A DNA stretch of 64,000 nucleotides, from positions 14,880,001 through 14,944,000 of the forward strand of contig OZ316894.1 in assembly GCA_973895155.1 (NCBI GenBank). Direction: 5' to 3'. Source of the stretch: Marsupella aquatica (taxonomy: Eukaryota > Marchantiophyta). Below are positions 1 through 11,458 of the stretch, piece by piece; the stretch's first letter is position 1; the number at the start of each line of letters is the position of its first letter. Under the pieces are notes generated by a model, which worked only from the letters and a program-made list of their open reading frames with translations, was not told the DNA's origin and searched no databases. The position numbers and the translations under genes were made by a program.

Positions 1-1
1 A

Positions 2-355
2 TGGCTTGCCAATTTTAATATGCCTTATCCCTCAGCTGAGAAATTAGATTATGTCTTGCCCAGTCAGATTGAGCAGGTTTTCTTTTACCCAAACACAGCC
101 AGGGCCTCTTGGAGACATGTCCTCCATAAGGAAGGGAGGTCTCGACGAGTTGTTGAGGGTACAAATGACCTTGAGTTTAATGATCTTGTGGATCGTCATG
201 AGGCTGTTGAGGCTGAGCTTGTTGCAGCAGCTAACAGACGAGTGCCCTTGGATGAAGGAGAAATTGTAGTTTTTCAGGAGATGGCAGTGTTGACAAGAAG
301 TGATAGTGATGATGATGATGTCTGGGAAGATGAAGAAGATTCAGATGAAGAGTGA
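2..355 (+). pseudogene. CACTA copy 1: C-terminal tail of TNPD-like transposase (partial)
   Basis: The frame is open from base 2 and enters from outside the window, so only the last ~117 residues are present. The segment VLPSQIEQVFFYP followed by SWRHVLHKEGRSRR matches the DUF4216-type C-terminal domain that closes plant En/Spm (CACTA) TNPD proteins. The related sequence at 10,980-11,110 (VFPSQVEQAFF, then GWRVVCHSQARNRR) confirms this from within the window. The end is a strongly acidic tail rich in Asp and Glu. It stops just upstream of the TNPA-like gene, the usual CACTA order. The methionine at 20 is internal. The catalytic part lies outside the window, so activity cannot be judged. Confidence 0.72.
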
Positions 356-1441
356 GAATGTGCCTCTTGGGGCAGGAAGTACTGATTGCTCTTTGGTGAT
401 AGTGTTTTTTATGCAATTTTGAATTGAAATGCATGATCGGTCTGGGGTGAAAGGTTCTAAGAATGCCTATGAGGCACAGAGGAATAAGAACATAGCAGCC
501 AACCAAGCTATACTTGACCAGTTCGTAGGAACTGCTGCAAGAGATTTAAAGTATGTACTCTATCCCTATATAGTTTTGAATTTATGCCTTGACTTTATTA
601 CTAATGGTTCACACTCATGACATTGCCAGGGTGATTGCAGTTTACAGGGTGAGGCAAGGGTCAAGCGTCTATCTAAGTTGTCAAAGAAGACTGAACAGAA
701 TCAGCCATCTATAGCAAAGCGTAGGAGTTCACGATTACTTGGCAGGCACCTGGAGAAAATCATGGAGAGTGACAACAGTGGGAGTGATGAGTCTGAAAAA
801 TCAGCTGAGACAAATTATGGGGCAGGTTTAAGTGATGGCTTTGAATCAGATGGTGTTCAAGAGCTACGTAAGGTAAGAGAAGACTCATTGTCATTTTCTA
901 CTTCACTTGAAGCTAATTGCATTAATTGTCCAATTTTTGTATATCTCAATCTGGTGCTACTGTTACTAATTACTTGAATGTGCACACTGTTATCCTCAGG
1001 CTCCCCGAAAGTCAGGGCTTAAATATTATGTGGATCCTAGGACAAAGGAAGTGAGTGTGTGTAAGTAATTTATTCATTACCTCACTTGCCATGAACTTGT
1101 TTTTGACTTGCCAAGTGAATCCTGAGTTCAGAGATTCTCACAGTTGCAGATTGATTGTCACAAATTACATTAATGTTTGACTTGCTAACAGAATCTCTTT
1201 GGTTGGTTGTGGTAGTGACACCCTTGCCTAGAGCATCTGCTCGTGATCTGGATGATGGAATTATCACAGAAAGATCAGAACAGACACACGTACGACAATC
1301 ATCTCGTGCTGCAAAGAAACAATGGGAAGAGAACACAAGCGAGCATCGCAAGTTGGGCATGAAGAAAGCTGCAATCACTGTATGTTGCTTGTGAAAAATC
1401 ATGCTTGTGATTTATTGTTTGTCCTCTGTTATTGGTCTCTT

Positions 1442-1560
1442 ATGGTAATGGTAATGGTAATGTATTATAAGTTCCGGGACCATGAAAGTCAAAGGAGCTG
1501 CCACAAAAAGTAAAGTACAATGCAATCAAAGAAAAGAGCAACCAAAAGAGATTGCTCAGA
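1442..1560 (-). repeat. LINE A1 3' end with (ATTACC)n tail
   Basis: The terminal ~120 bp of the element ends in three to four ATTACC units instead of poly(A). The same terminal sequence with the same tail occurs at 34,332-34,450 and, in plus orientation, at 51,212-51,320. Three independent junctions carry it, so the hexamer tail is part of the element and not flanking DNA. Simple-repeat tails are known for some non-LTR clades such as I and UnaL2-like elements; plant L1 elements usually carry poly(A). Confidence 0.8.
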
Positions 1561-1569
1561 AGAGGACAA

Positions 1570-4500
1570 CTATGTCCTCAAAGAAACTATGGACCTAGAG
1601 AGCCCTATGGACCTAGAGAGCCCTGAAAGATTTTCCAAACCTATTCTCCTTTCCCTATCCACCGCAAAGATATATCTTCCAAGTTGTTGAGGGGGCAGAC
1701 CAAACAATGCATACAAATCTTTCACCAAGATTTGAGATGCCATCCTAACCCCCTCATAAAACTTGCAAGCAATGAATACATGATATTCATTCTCTATACT
1801 AGAGCTATCACATAGTTGACAAACCCTCTTTTTCCTGTCAATATCCTTCCATCTCCCTTGTTCTACTTCAAGGTGGTGTGAGCTTAGTCTATACTGAGCA
1901 ATAAGTTGTCTAAGTTGTACTGAGATAGTGCTAGATAAGTATTCTTGTTCTCGATATTTCTTCATGGGGTTCACATCTCTCATGTAGTATTGCTGCCGTG
2001 GGCTAGGTTCATGCCAAAGTTTGTGCAAAGCCTTTTGCTCAAGTTTTGCTCTTAGCTTGGTTGGGTGTGTTGGCCATTCATGTTCAGGAAAATCCCAAGC
2101 ATGGGCCCACCTGCACACATCTGCATACCACCCTTTAGCTGAAGATGAGCGCAAGGCATGAAAAGGAAATCTGTTTTCCTCCAACTCTCTTACACGCATG
2201 ATGTATTTGAGTGTGTGGAAGAGTGCCTCCACCTCCAAAGGAAACAAGCCTGCCTCTGCAAGTGTAAGTGCATATGGGGTTTGTGACTTGATCCCAAGCT
2301 CCATCTCAAGAAATAGCTTTTGCAGCCCCTCAATCTGTTGCCACCCAGATTTAGACACACCTGCTCCCCAAATTGGTGCTCCATAAAGAATGACTGGTTT
2401 CACCAAAGCTCCAAAGAGATGTTTCCTTAACCTCCAAGTGTGTAGACCAGCTCTTTTGCATTTGTTCATGAATGCATAAAAAGCTCTGTACCCATTGGCA
2501 GCCCTAGATTTTACACATGAGGCCCAACTCAAGTTTTGAGAGAACTCCACCCCAAGGTATTTGTAGGTCCTCACAAATTCCACCAGATTCCCTTGGAAGT
2601 AGAGCTCTGGATTTTGTCGTGTGCCAATGCCCAAACACTTGGTCTTCTTGAGGTTGACTACCATCCCTGTTGCTTGACAAAACTCCTCCAAGGCATTGAG
2701 ATGTCTTTGCAAAGCTTCTTGAGCATGAGCAAGTAGGACCACATCATCTGCAAATATAAGAAGTTGGAGGACAAACCTACCCAATTGAGTGCCCACTCCA
2801 CCATGCTCCTCCAAAATGTTGTGTAGCTGATCAATGAAGATGCCAAAGAGAGTTGGTGAGAGAGGACAACCTTGGATCACCCCAAGAGTGCTCCAGATTT
2901 CTTCAGAGGTTTCCTTTGAAAGTTTGATGCGCACTTCTTGGTACAATTTAGAAACAGCCAACCTGAGCTCTTCAGGCACTTCCAACTCCACCATCCTATC
3001 CCAAAGCTTGGATCGGGAAACTTTGTCAAAGGCCTTGGAGAAGTCCACAAACAAGCAAAATAATGGTTTATGTGGAGATTTGGCCTTTTCACACAACACC
3101 CTCAAGCAGAGAATGTGATCCATAGTGCTGAATTCTCTCCTAAAACCTGCTTGTGAAGGTGCCCTTTTCATCTCACTCTCCAAACCAAGAGCTTAATCTG
3201 GCTTCAAGTAGTCCTCCCAAAACTTTAGCAAAAGTATTGCCTACCATGATGGTTCTGTAGTTGTGCACATCGTCCTTGTTGCCTGCCTTGAAGATAGGCA
3301 CCACTCTTCTGGTCATCCAAGCTTTAGGTAAACCTAAAGCCATTGCTTGATTCAGCTCATGCACCAAGTTTGTTAGTAAAGAGGGTCCTCCCCACAAAAG
3401 AAGCTCCAAGTTCAGGCCCAACAGATCTTTAGCTTTCCCATGTTGCATGTGGGAAAGATGCACCTTCACCTCCCTCTCTGTAAACTGAATGGTGTCCCCA
3501 AGGGGCAAAGGCATGCCACTAGCATCTGGAAAGAAATACAAGGATGTGACATAGGTTACCAGGTCCTGGTGATCCAAGGGGGGAGTAGTCTTGCCTGATT
3601 GCATTCTCTCCCAAAAACGTTTTGGATGTTTGATGAACTCCTCACATAGTGATTGTTGATGACTCTTCAAGAAGCACCTCTTCTTGTGTTTGATGAAGTT
3701 CTTGTACATAGTGAATGCCAAAAGTCTCTTTTCCCCTGAATGTGATCTTGCTTGCATCCTTGCTCTAGCACAATCCTCGTCAAACCAAGCCTTCATGTTT
3801 TGCTTTCTAGGGGGTTTGGTGGAGAAAGTAGAGGCTGCTGCTTGTGCTATGACTTCTGAGAGCTCAATCTGATCATCCAGGGTATGGAGAAGATGTTCAA
3901 AGTTGGCTTTGAAGATGACTTCTCTATCAGGGTCTACAAACAGAGGTTTGGGTACTGGCTTTCTATGCACTTTGTTTGGGATTGTGGTCAGGTCAAGATG
4001 GAACAACAAAGGCAAGTGTGAAGACTCTGGTTGTTGATCAAGTATTTGAAAGTCAACCACTCTAGTGGCAGAGGTAGGTGAGGCAAGAAGGTAATCAATG
4101 GTACTACATCCTTGTTTAGATCTAAAAGTGTAACCAGATGATTGGGGAAATCTCTCAAGCCCATTCAATATTCTTAGATTACAAGAAGCTCCCAAATGCA
4201 AAAAGTGACGTGTCATGTCATTTGTTCTGGTGTCATGAGCCTCTCTCACCCAAGGTATCTCTTCACTACATGATGACCAAGGTAAAGTTCCTAAGTCCTC
4301 ACTTTCAGTAAATTGTTCATTAGATACCCTGGCATTAAAGTCCCCCACTATCCATGTCTCCCCTAGTGGTGATATATCATGAATGACTTGGATTAACCTA
4401 TGAAATGGATAATGTGCATCAGCAATTCCCATCTTATAGACATTCATATTAAGGGGAGCAAAGTAGGTGACAATCAAAAATGATGGAGTACCTTTGGTAT

Positions 4501-4783
4501 GAAGTCTCACCACCATGAACTGCTTGCTGGGATCTTCATGTTCAATAGAGGTGATGTGTTGAAGTTGATTCTTGGTGTAGACAGCAATGCCTCCAAACCC
4601 TCTTCCCCGTGTGGTCTTCTTCTCATTGAAGATGGATTGTATGCAAGTAAAGCCTTTAATGCTAGGTAGAGCATTTCCCTCATATTCCCAAGTCTCCGTG
4701 AAAAGCAAGATGTCAAAATTCTCAAACAAAGGTTCCCCTCCAATTGCTGTTTCTATGGAAAGTCCTGAAACATTCCATGCCAT
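1570..4783 (-). pseudogene. LINE A1 ORF2: AP-endonuclease / reverse transcriptase (frameshifted)
   Basis: The first ATG is at 4783, three codons inside the longest open frame. The N-terminus is an apurinic-type (EEP) endonuclease that would nick target DNA: motifs MAWNVSGLS, LLFTETWEYEG, GFGGIAVYTKN, WIVGDFNARVS and GCSTIDYLLAS appear in the expected order. The reverse transcriptase follows, with AFDKVSRSKLWDR, GVIQGCPLSPTLFG and the catalytic FADDVVLL. The C-terminus has a CX2C...HX4C zinc motif (CQLC...HVFIAC). An extra A near 3180-3186, relative to A2, shifts the frame between endonuclease and RT, so one continuous product of about 1,070 residues cannot be made. No RNase H domain is seen. 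Confidence 0.88.
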
Positions 4784-4804
4784 GACTCTCAAGGTCCCAA
4801 TCCA

Positions 4805-5575
4805 TCATTTAGAAACAACTCTCTTCTTATTGGTAACAACAGCTTGTCCATTGCGCAAGTAGGCTACCAATCCTTGGTCTTTGGCTACCCTCACCTTCTC
4901 AAGCTCAATTTTCCTTGCTTGGACTTGTGTGGGAGTCAGATCATCATCCAACCAAATCCTTAGCCCTTTAAGCATGCTCCTGTTAGCCATCACTCTAGCT
5001 TTCTCGGATTCAGCTGCAAACTTCACCAAGATTGGACGTGGAAGGTCCCCCTTCTTTTGCCCAATCCTATATGCTTGCAAAATGATAGGGTCATGCACTT
5101 TCGTCTGAGATTGGAAGAATGAAATTGCTACCTTCTTGGTGTCTTCCTTCTCCTCCTCAACAAGGCCTGATATTTTGCAGTTGCTGACTCTTGCATGCTG
5201 GTTCTTGTGTTCTTCTTCTAGTGCTCTCCTCTCCTCCTCCTTGGCTTGGACAAATTCCATATGTGATTGTTTTGCAGCCTGTGCAAAGGTTTTGAGCTTC
5301 TCCTCAATCTCCCCTACAGCCTCATGTATCACTGATTTCTCTGGGCACATACTCTTCTCCATGTCTCCAAAACACGATGCAAGCAATGAGAGTTGCTTAC
5401 CATTCTCCTGAGTTTGAGATCGAAGATCACTAATCAACCTCTTTTGCTTGACATTCTCATTCTTTAGCTCCGTCACCTCCTTGCTGAGCGTGGTAATCTC
5501 AATTGCGGAGTTTTCAACCACAACTAAGATTTTCTCAAGCAAAGCCTTGAGATGGGCAATCTCCTCCGTTGCCAT
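4805..5575 (-). CDS. LINE A1 ORF1: L1 ORF1p-like coiled-coil RNA-binding protein
   Basis: The frame gives 256 aa from the ATG at 5575. Residues ~5-60 and ~85-130 are heptad-rich (leucine, glutamate and lysine), typical of a trimerising coiled coil. The central part (VHDPIILQAYRIGQKKG, then PRPILVKF) and the C-terminal part (LKGLRIWLDDDLTPTQVQAR) match the RRM and C-terminal domain of L1 ORF1p (Transposase_22-like). The protein would coat element RNA. There is no CCHC knuckle, unlike the ORF1 of most angiosperm L1 elements. The frame is intact here and in A2, and the ORF2 start lies 21 bp past its stop codon. Confidence 0.82.
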   Translation of the reverse strand: MATEEIAHLKALLEKILVVVENSAIEITTLSKEVTELKNENVKQKRLISDLRSQTQENGKQLSLLASCFGDMEKSMCPEKSVIHEAVGEIEEKLKTFAQAAKQSHMEFVQAKEEERRALEEEHKNQHARVSNCKISGLVEEEKEDTKKVAISFFQSQTKVHDPIILQAYRIGQKKGDLPRPILVKFAAESEKARVMANRSMLKGLRIWLDDDLTPTQVQARKIELEKVRVAKDQGLVAYLRNGQAVVTNKKRVVSK

Positions 5576-5643
5576 CACAAAGCTGAAACTGTTGTTAGAA
5601 TGTACTCTTAGACGACAAATAGAAATTGGGAGCAGTAGAGGAT

Positions 5644-6502
5644 GTCAGTTGCAGCTCTACCTTTGCCAGTGATACACTCTCGCTGTTTGCAACACTCTGC
5701 CAAAATCTGAGCTCAAACCGCAGCCGATTGCCCTTCCAACTCGAAGTGAAATTTCGCCCCAAGCTCAGAATCCCGAAACTGGACACGTAGCAGATCGTGC
5801 ATGCTAAAGTGCATACCAAACGATGTCGGTTGCAGCTCTAACTTTGCCAGTGATATATTCTCGCTGTTTCCAATGCTCTGGCAAAGTCTGAGCTTAAACC
5901 GTAGCCAATTTCCCTTCCAACTCGAAGTGAAATTTTGCCCCAAGCTCAGAATTGCGAAACTGGAGACGTAACAGATCGTGCATGCTAAAGTGCATATCAA
6001 ACAATGTCGGTTGCAGCTCTAACTTTGCCAGTGATACATTCTTGCTGTTTCCAATGCTCTGGCAAAATCTGAGCTCAAATCGCAGCCGATTGCCCTTCCA
6101 ACTCGAAGTGAAATTTCACCCCGAGCTCAGAATCGCGAAACTAGAGAGATAGCAGATTGCGCATGCTAAAGTGCATACCAAACGATGTCGGTTGCAGCTC
6201 TAACTTTGCCAGTGATACATTCTCGCTGTTTCCAATGCTCTGGCAAAGTCTGAGCTTAAACCGCAGCCGATTGCCCTTCCAACTCGAAGTGAAATTTCAC
6301 CCCAAGCTCAGAATCGCGAAACTGGAGACGTAGCAGATCGCGCATGCTAAAGTGCATACCAAACGATGTCGGTTGCAGCTCTAACTTTGCCAGTGATACA
6401 TTCTCGCTGTTTCCAATGCTCTGGCAAAGTCTGAGCTTAAATCGCAGCCGATTGCCCTTCCAACTCGAAGTGAAATTTCGCCCCAAGCTCAGAATCGCGA
6501 AA
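5644..6502 (-). repeat. 181-bp tandem repeats forming the LINE 5' region
   Basis: The landmark GTCGGTTGCAGCTCTA (GTCAGTTG in the first unit) recurs at 5644, 5825, 6006, 6187 and 6368, exactly 181 bp apart. About 4.7 units are present. The unit nearest ORF1 is the most diverged. Other copies of the family keep 2.2 units (38,530-38,929) and 4.4 units (47,897-48,698). Arrays of 5' monomers act as promoters in some L1 families; that function is an inference here. Confidence 0.9.
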
Positions 6503-8482
6503 GAGCTCAGTGAATACTTGAGTTTATGATGCATTGTGTGCAGATTTGGAACAATGATGTTGATTCCAATGATCCATATCGGGCACCGTGGGGAGATGAT
6601 CTTCGTGCTGTGTGTATGGGTAAACTGAATCCTTCTATCCGTGAGATTAAGAAGCAAGACTCAGGGGTTCTTCTTCATGTTTATGCTGTGTTGGAGAACG
6701 ATTGAGAGTATGTACAGGGGACTCTGTCAATGAAGAAGTTCAGGTCTCATTGTTCAGCAGTAATGAAAGCACAGCGAGCAAGACTCCACAAACATTTTCA
6801 GGAAGGTGGAAGACGCTTGGACAAGAAGCCCCCTGAGAATGTGAAGCCTGAACATTGGAAGGCATTGTGTGAGTGGTGGCTGTCTCCAGAAGGGATGTCT
6901 AGCATTGACAAGATGAAGTATGCAAGATCTAAAGTCATTAATCCATCAAGGGTTGGACGAGGTGGCTACCGTGGGAAGGAGTCTGACCTTGTAAGTATAC
7001 AAGATTCATTTACAGTTATTATGAATGTTTGTAAACAACAAGTAGGCTTACAGCATGTGTCTTCCTTTGTTTTAGCAATTGGTATGTAAAGAAGCAAGAA
7101 GTTTCATTCTAATATGTATTGTTTGGTTTCATTGCTCAGAAGAGAAAAAGAGGGGAAAGTCCACCTCTGTCTGAGCTACGCTCAAAAGATGATAGATTTG
7201 GAGTATCAAGTGTGAGATCTGTCACAGGACAGACCACACCATCTCATCGGAGAGGCAGAAAGTCAATTGTGAGTATTAGTTCACAAGTCCAATTTTTGAT
7301 TTCCAAATTGCCAAGTCTAGGTGATATCCACTAACTTTTGTATGATTGTTCAATGGTTGCAGACACCAGGTTCCAGGGTTATGATGGGAGACGAGGAAGG
7401 ACGTGATGAGCGTATGTTGAGTACAATTATGAATGCAATAAGTACAGGGATGAGTGTTGGGTTTAACAAAATGTTAACTGTTTTGACAAAACCTAGCCTA
7501 AGTCAAGATGTGGAAGAAACCAGAACTGTCCCAGTTGGGCCGGGACAGTCTTCAATGCCCTCACGAATGAGTTCAGTTCCGAAGTCATTCAGGCCGTAGT
7601 ACTTCAGCTGTGAAACTAGACTTTTTGGTGGACTTGACCAAAGAAGGTATGTTCTTTACAGAGAACAGTTAAAGTATGTGTAATCAAGCATGCATGACTT
7701 GGATTAGTGAATGTTTTCTAATGTCTTGAAATGTTAATGGGCAGTTGAAGATGATCAGGGGATTGATCTCAATGCTGCTGTGGAATACAATTATGACCCA
7801 GTGATTGTGAAGCAAGAGATCAATGAAGAAACAGAGGTGGTATATAGTTCGCCTGCGCAGCATGATCAAGCAGGCAAAGATAAGGTTGGAATACCATCTA
7901 AACCCTAAACTTTGTACTATTAATGTGTTCATTATCCCATGAATTTGTAATATGAACCTGGTAGGGCATGCTTATGTAAGTTGTCTCACCCTAATCTGTT
8001 TTGCAGGAGATAATAGAAGCTTTGACACCTGAAGTTATTTTGACAAAGTCATCTGAAGAAGCCATTGTTACAGAGTTTTCAAAGTCGATCCCTTCACCTT
8101 TTGTCTTGAAGGTGAGCAAAAGCAAATGATTGCTTTCAATACATGTCCTATTTGTTTATTTGCTGTAACTTGTCATTAACAAGTCTAAGTAATGAAATGG
8201 TTGTGTTATGTTGTTGATGTGTGACAGTTTAAAGTAGGAGACATGGTGAAATTGAAATCACCAGTGGATCAGCAGGTGATTGCTATTGCCAGAATCGATG
8301 GAGTGTGTGGACTTGATCGATATTATGACAACCTAGTTCCTACTGGCTTCTTGATTGTCAAAGTTGTTTCTATTTTGAATGGAGATGCACCTCTCCAAGA
8401 AAAGCACCCAGAAGGCTTGGTAGCCCTCAAACATGTGAAGGGGCACCCATTTTTGTGGAGGCAGAAGTTAATGAGGAAGTAG

Positions 8483-9189
8483 GATTAGTAATTGAGGAGT
8501 AAAGCTTGCAATAGAGAATCCATGTGATTGAAGAAGTATGTAGGTTCCCATATAGGTAGCATGGATACTATTGTGCAACTATGGCTCTCAATTTTTGGAT
8601 TCCCAAATGTGTATCACTCTGGAATTTTGTTGGTGTTTGAAATGATGACTTACTAAGATTGTGTCATTTCTCAAATTTATTTGAATGTGTATGTGAGACA
8701 TTTGAGGTTTTTGCTATTGCTATTTAGGGTTTAGAACTTTAAAACTAATGTCTCTACATCTAGTGATTCGACATTCCAATGTACTATCATTCAAGTTCTA
8801 TAGTACACCCAAATCACTACAATTGAAGTGATCAATACTAGACTATGGTCATACTACTGTAACTATAGTTATCAAAGATATGATGTTCATCACCCATTTT
8901 AAAGTTGTAACGTAGCAATCTATAACACTTAAGATGTAATCATATAGCAAGTAATAATGGATTGAATGATAGGTCTGTAAATACAGTCATATATAACAAA
9001 TAACAAAAACTTTACAATTACTACTTCAATTTAAGACATATATCAAGAACTAAATTGCAAAATAATATCTTTATTATATCAAACTTAGTTATATAGCTGC
9101 AAGTATTACATGTGTCTAATACGTCATGTTATCACTTTAAATTTAGTGACACTACAAGTTGTAAATGTAATTTGGTTATGATTTCAATT
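8483..9189. other. AT-rich non-coding DNA after CACTA copy 1
   Basis: No coding frame of note. The stretch has repeated short words such as CTAGTCATATA and CACTACAA, reminiscent of CACTA subterminal DNA. I could not find a clean CACTAGTAGAAACC terminus for copy 1, so its right end is unresolved. Confidence 0.4.
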
Positions 9190-9726
9190 CTAGTCATATA
9201 ACTAGTAACTATTAAAAGTTGACACAAAGTATCTTTAAGACTCAAAATCTAGTCATATAGTGGCAAGGGCTATATAGTTTCTACTTGAATTCTAGTCATG
9301 AAAGAAGTTATTTGAGGTTCAAGGTGCATTGACCACAATTGACTTTTGGTAATTGTCACCCCCAATGATTGTGGAGACCGCCACATGTTTAGGTATCATT
9401 TGTCAAAAACAGTCATCATAGTAGTTGTTTTGGGAAAAATTTAATAATTGTTATTTTTCTAGTCATATAACTAGTATTAAAAGTTCGACACAAAGTATCT
9501 TTAAGACTCAAAATCTAGTCATATAGTGGCAGGGGCTATATAGTTTCTACTTGAATTCTAGTCATGAAAGAAGTTGTTTGAGGTTCAAGGTGCATTGACC
9601 ACAATTGACTTTTGGCAAATGTCACCCCCAATGATTGTGGAGACCGCCACATGTCTAAGTATCATTTGTCAAAAACAATCACCATAGTAGTTGTTTTGGG
9701 CAAAATTTAAATAACTGTTATTTTTC
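9190..9726. repeat. Tandem duplication, two units of about 268 bp
   Basis: The word CTAGTCATATAACTAGTA starts a unit at 9190 and again at 9459, and a third partial start CTAGTTAT lies at 9726. The units share long identical stretches, for example GACTCAAAATCTAGTCATAT and AATGATTGTGGAGACCGCC. They differ by a few substitutions and small indels. No coding frame is present. This may be CACTA-internal or flanking DNA. Confidence 0.88.
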
Positions 9727-9911
9727 TAGTTATTTAAGACCGTTGGGTTTGAAACCGACGGTGACATAAACCACTCATACATTTTGAGTACTTGTTATAA
9801 ACGACTTCATGCTCAATACGACTAGTTGTCTAAAGCGACTGACATTAGTGCACTCAAACCATTGAGTTGTAAATTGTCCGTTATCACTCTGAAACAAGTG
9901 AATTATAGGTA

Positions 9912-11287
9912 GTGATAAAATCCCGATTTCCTTCTAATGGCCGTATATGTGTGAAAGTGTGGGATCCCCAAGGATTGGAGCAATTGAAGCAGGATGTTGC
10001 TTATGTCCTCTGTGACTTGGAGATATACTTCCCCCCTGCTTTCTTTGATGTTATGACTCATCTCCTAATCCATGTGGTAGAAGAGCTAGGGCAGTATGGG
10101 CCAGTCAGTACCAGATGGATGTACCCTATGGAGCGATACATGAAGTTGTTGAAAGGTCATGTGAGAACATACTACAGGCCAGAGGCTTCCATGGCATTGG
10201 GGTACATTAAGGATGAGACGTTGGGATTCCTAACAGAGTACATGGCTGGGTCTGGTGAAGCTATGACAAGAGTTTGGAAATCTGGTGAAGATGATGGAGT
10301 GAGTGGCGAGGTTGTTGAAGGTGTGGGACGTGCTGTTCAGCTGCCTGTTGCGATTCGAGACAAGGCTCATTCATATGTGTTGGCAAACACAGAGCCTATG
10401 CAACCATGGTGGAGGTGAGTGATTGAATTGACTTGCCTTTGTTGTGATGCTTCTTGTCTGTTCCAAGGGTGATCTTAGGTTGTCATGTGTTGTTTAGACC
10501 TAACTATGCCTGTACCTCATATTGCAGGGAATATGATATGCAAAAAGCTGCACACTCTGGGCAGCAGGATCCCTTCCCACAGTTCGAGCAGTGGATTCGG
10601 GTGACAATTCGAGAGCATAGTAGACATCACCCAGATATGGAGAAGGATTTGTATCTTCTATCTGTGCCACCGCGATTGTCTATTCTGACCTACAAACGAA
10701 TGAGAGCTTATGGAAATCATTATCGAGTGAGGGATGAGCAGGGTGACCATTGTGTATCATATGATTGTGGTTTGATTTCTGTGTTTGAGTAGAGGACCTC
10801 TGAAGAACAGAGGGGGTGGATGAAGATGGGTTACGTGGGGGAGTTGACCGACATTTGGGTGTTGAATTATGGTAACACAAGTGTCCCAATGATATTGATG
10901 AAGGGATCATGGGTGAAATCAGAGTGGCAGAGACCAAGGGCCACCATGAAGCATGATCATGATGGGTTCTTGTTGGCCAATTTTAGGTCCAGAGTACCAG
11001 AATGGTCTGAGCCTTTTGTTTTCCCTAGCCAAGTTGAACAGGCTTTCTTTGCAGATGTGGAGGAGTCACATGGCTGGAGGGTGGTATGCCATAGCCAAGC
11101 ACGGAACAGGCGGATGGATGGAAGTAAAGTAGAGTTCAGTTTGGATGACCATGCTGCATTCGAGCATCCTAGTCATGAGACTGTACTTCCAACTCGGGCA
11201 GGGACTGACTACATCCCCTTAACATTGAGAGAGACATATGATGAACCTGGGCAAATGGAATATGATGAGGTTGATGATTTGCAATAG
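9912..11287 (+). pseudogene. CACTA copy 2: TNPD-like transposase, C-terminal half (DUF4218 + DUF4216)
   Basis: The first exon (9912-10,414) carries the DUF4218 signature: FPPAFFDVMTHLLIHVVEEL, RWMYPMERYMK and GYIKDETLGFLTEYM. An intron of about 110 bp (donor at 10,415, acceptor near 10,527) leads to a second exon with the DUF4216 region: RVRDEQGDHCVSYDCG, then VGELTDIWVLNYGN and VFPSQVEQAFF. A single TAG at 10,790-10,792 splits the second exon, while the frame stays open on both sides. The RNase H-like catalytic half is absent. The protein would be inactive as a transposase on its own. Confidence 0.8.
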
Positions 11288-11458
11288 GCAACAGCTGGCG
11301 ATTGGCAAGTATGAGGTTGAGGATGACTACCTGCACAGAGTCACAGAACAGGAATTGCTGCCTGGAATGATGTTTAGGATAGTTGGATATGCATGAAATT
11401 GATTGATACTTTGAATTTAGTGTGCTGATTCTCCCTGTTTGGTTGTGGGTGCTGTGCA

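Larger units (their letters stand above)
1442..6502 (-). mobile_element. LINE A1, near full-length L1-type non-LTR retrotransposon
   Basis: On the minus strand the order is tandem 5' repeats (6502-5644), ORF1 (5575-4805), a 21-bp gap, ORF2 (4783-1570), a short 3' untranslated region, and an (ATTACC)n tail at 1442-1463. It differs from LINE A2 (34,332-38,929) at only a few tens of positions by eye, which points to recent activity. The 5' limit is where the repeat unit breaks off (CGCGAAA, then GAGCTCAG). It is inserted in an intron of the CACTA TNPA-like gene. No convincing target duplication is visible here, unlike A2. Confidence 0.9.
421..8482 (+). pseudogene. CACTA copy 1: TNPA-like (En/Spm accessory transposase) gene, multi-exon, interrupted
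   Basis: Exon-like blocks with GT-AG borders run from about 431 to 8482: roughly 431-549, 641-869, 1000-1056, 1213-1378, 6549-6990, 7139-7268, 7364-7598 and later pieces to 8227-8482. The block at 6730-6990 (EHWKALCEWWLSPEG, then SKVINPSRVGRGGYRG) resembles the Transposase_24-type (Ptta/En/Spm) domain. The last exon (VKLKSPVDQQVIAIARIDG to KGHPFLWRQK) resembles the TNP1/En/Spm domain. In En/Spm the TNPA product binds subterminal repeats; that role is inferred from the family. An in-frame TGA at 6703-6705 interrupts the block that leads into the Transposase_24-like segment, and LINE A1 sits in the intron between about 1379 and 6548. Exon limits were read by eye. Probably non-functional. Confidence 0.6.

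Noticed and set aside
2190-5411. Plus-strand frames opposite the LINE A1 genes (also at 34-38 kb and 45-47 kb)
   Set aside because: They recur identically in each LINE copy only because the sense frames are conserved; no independent motif.
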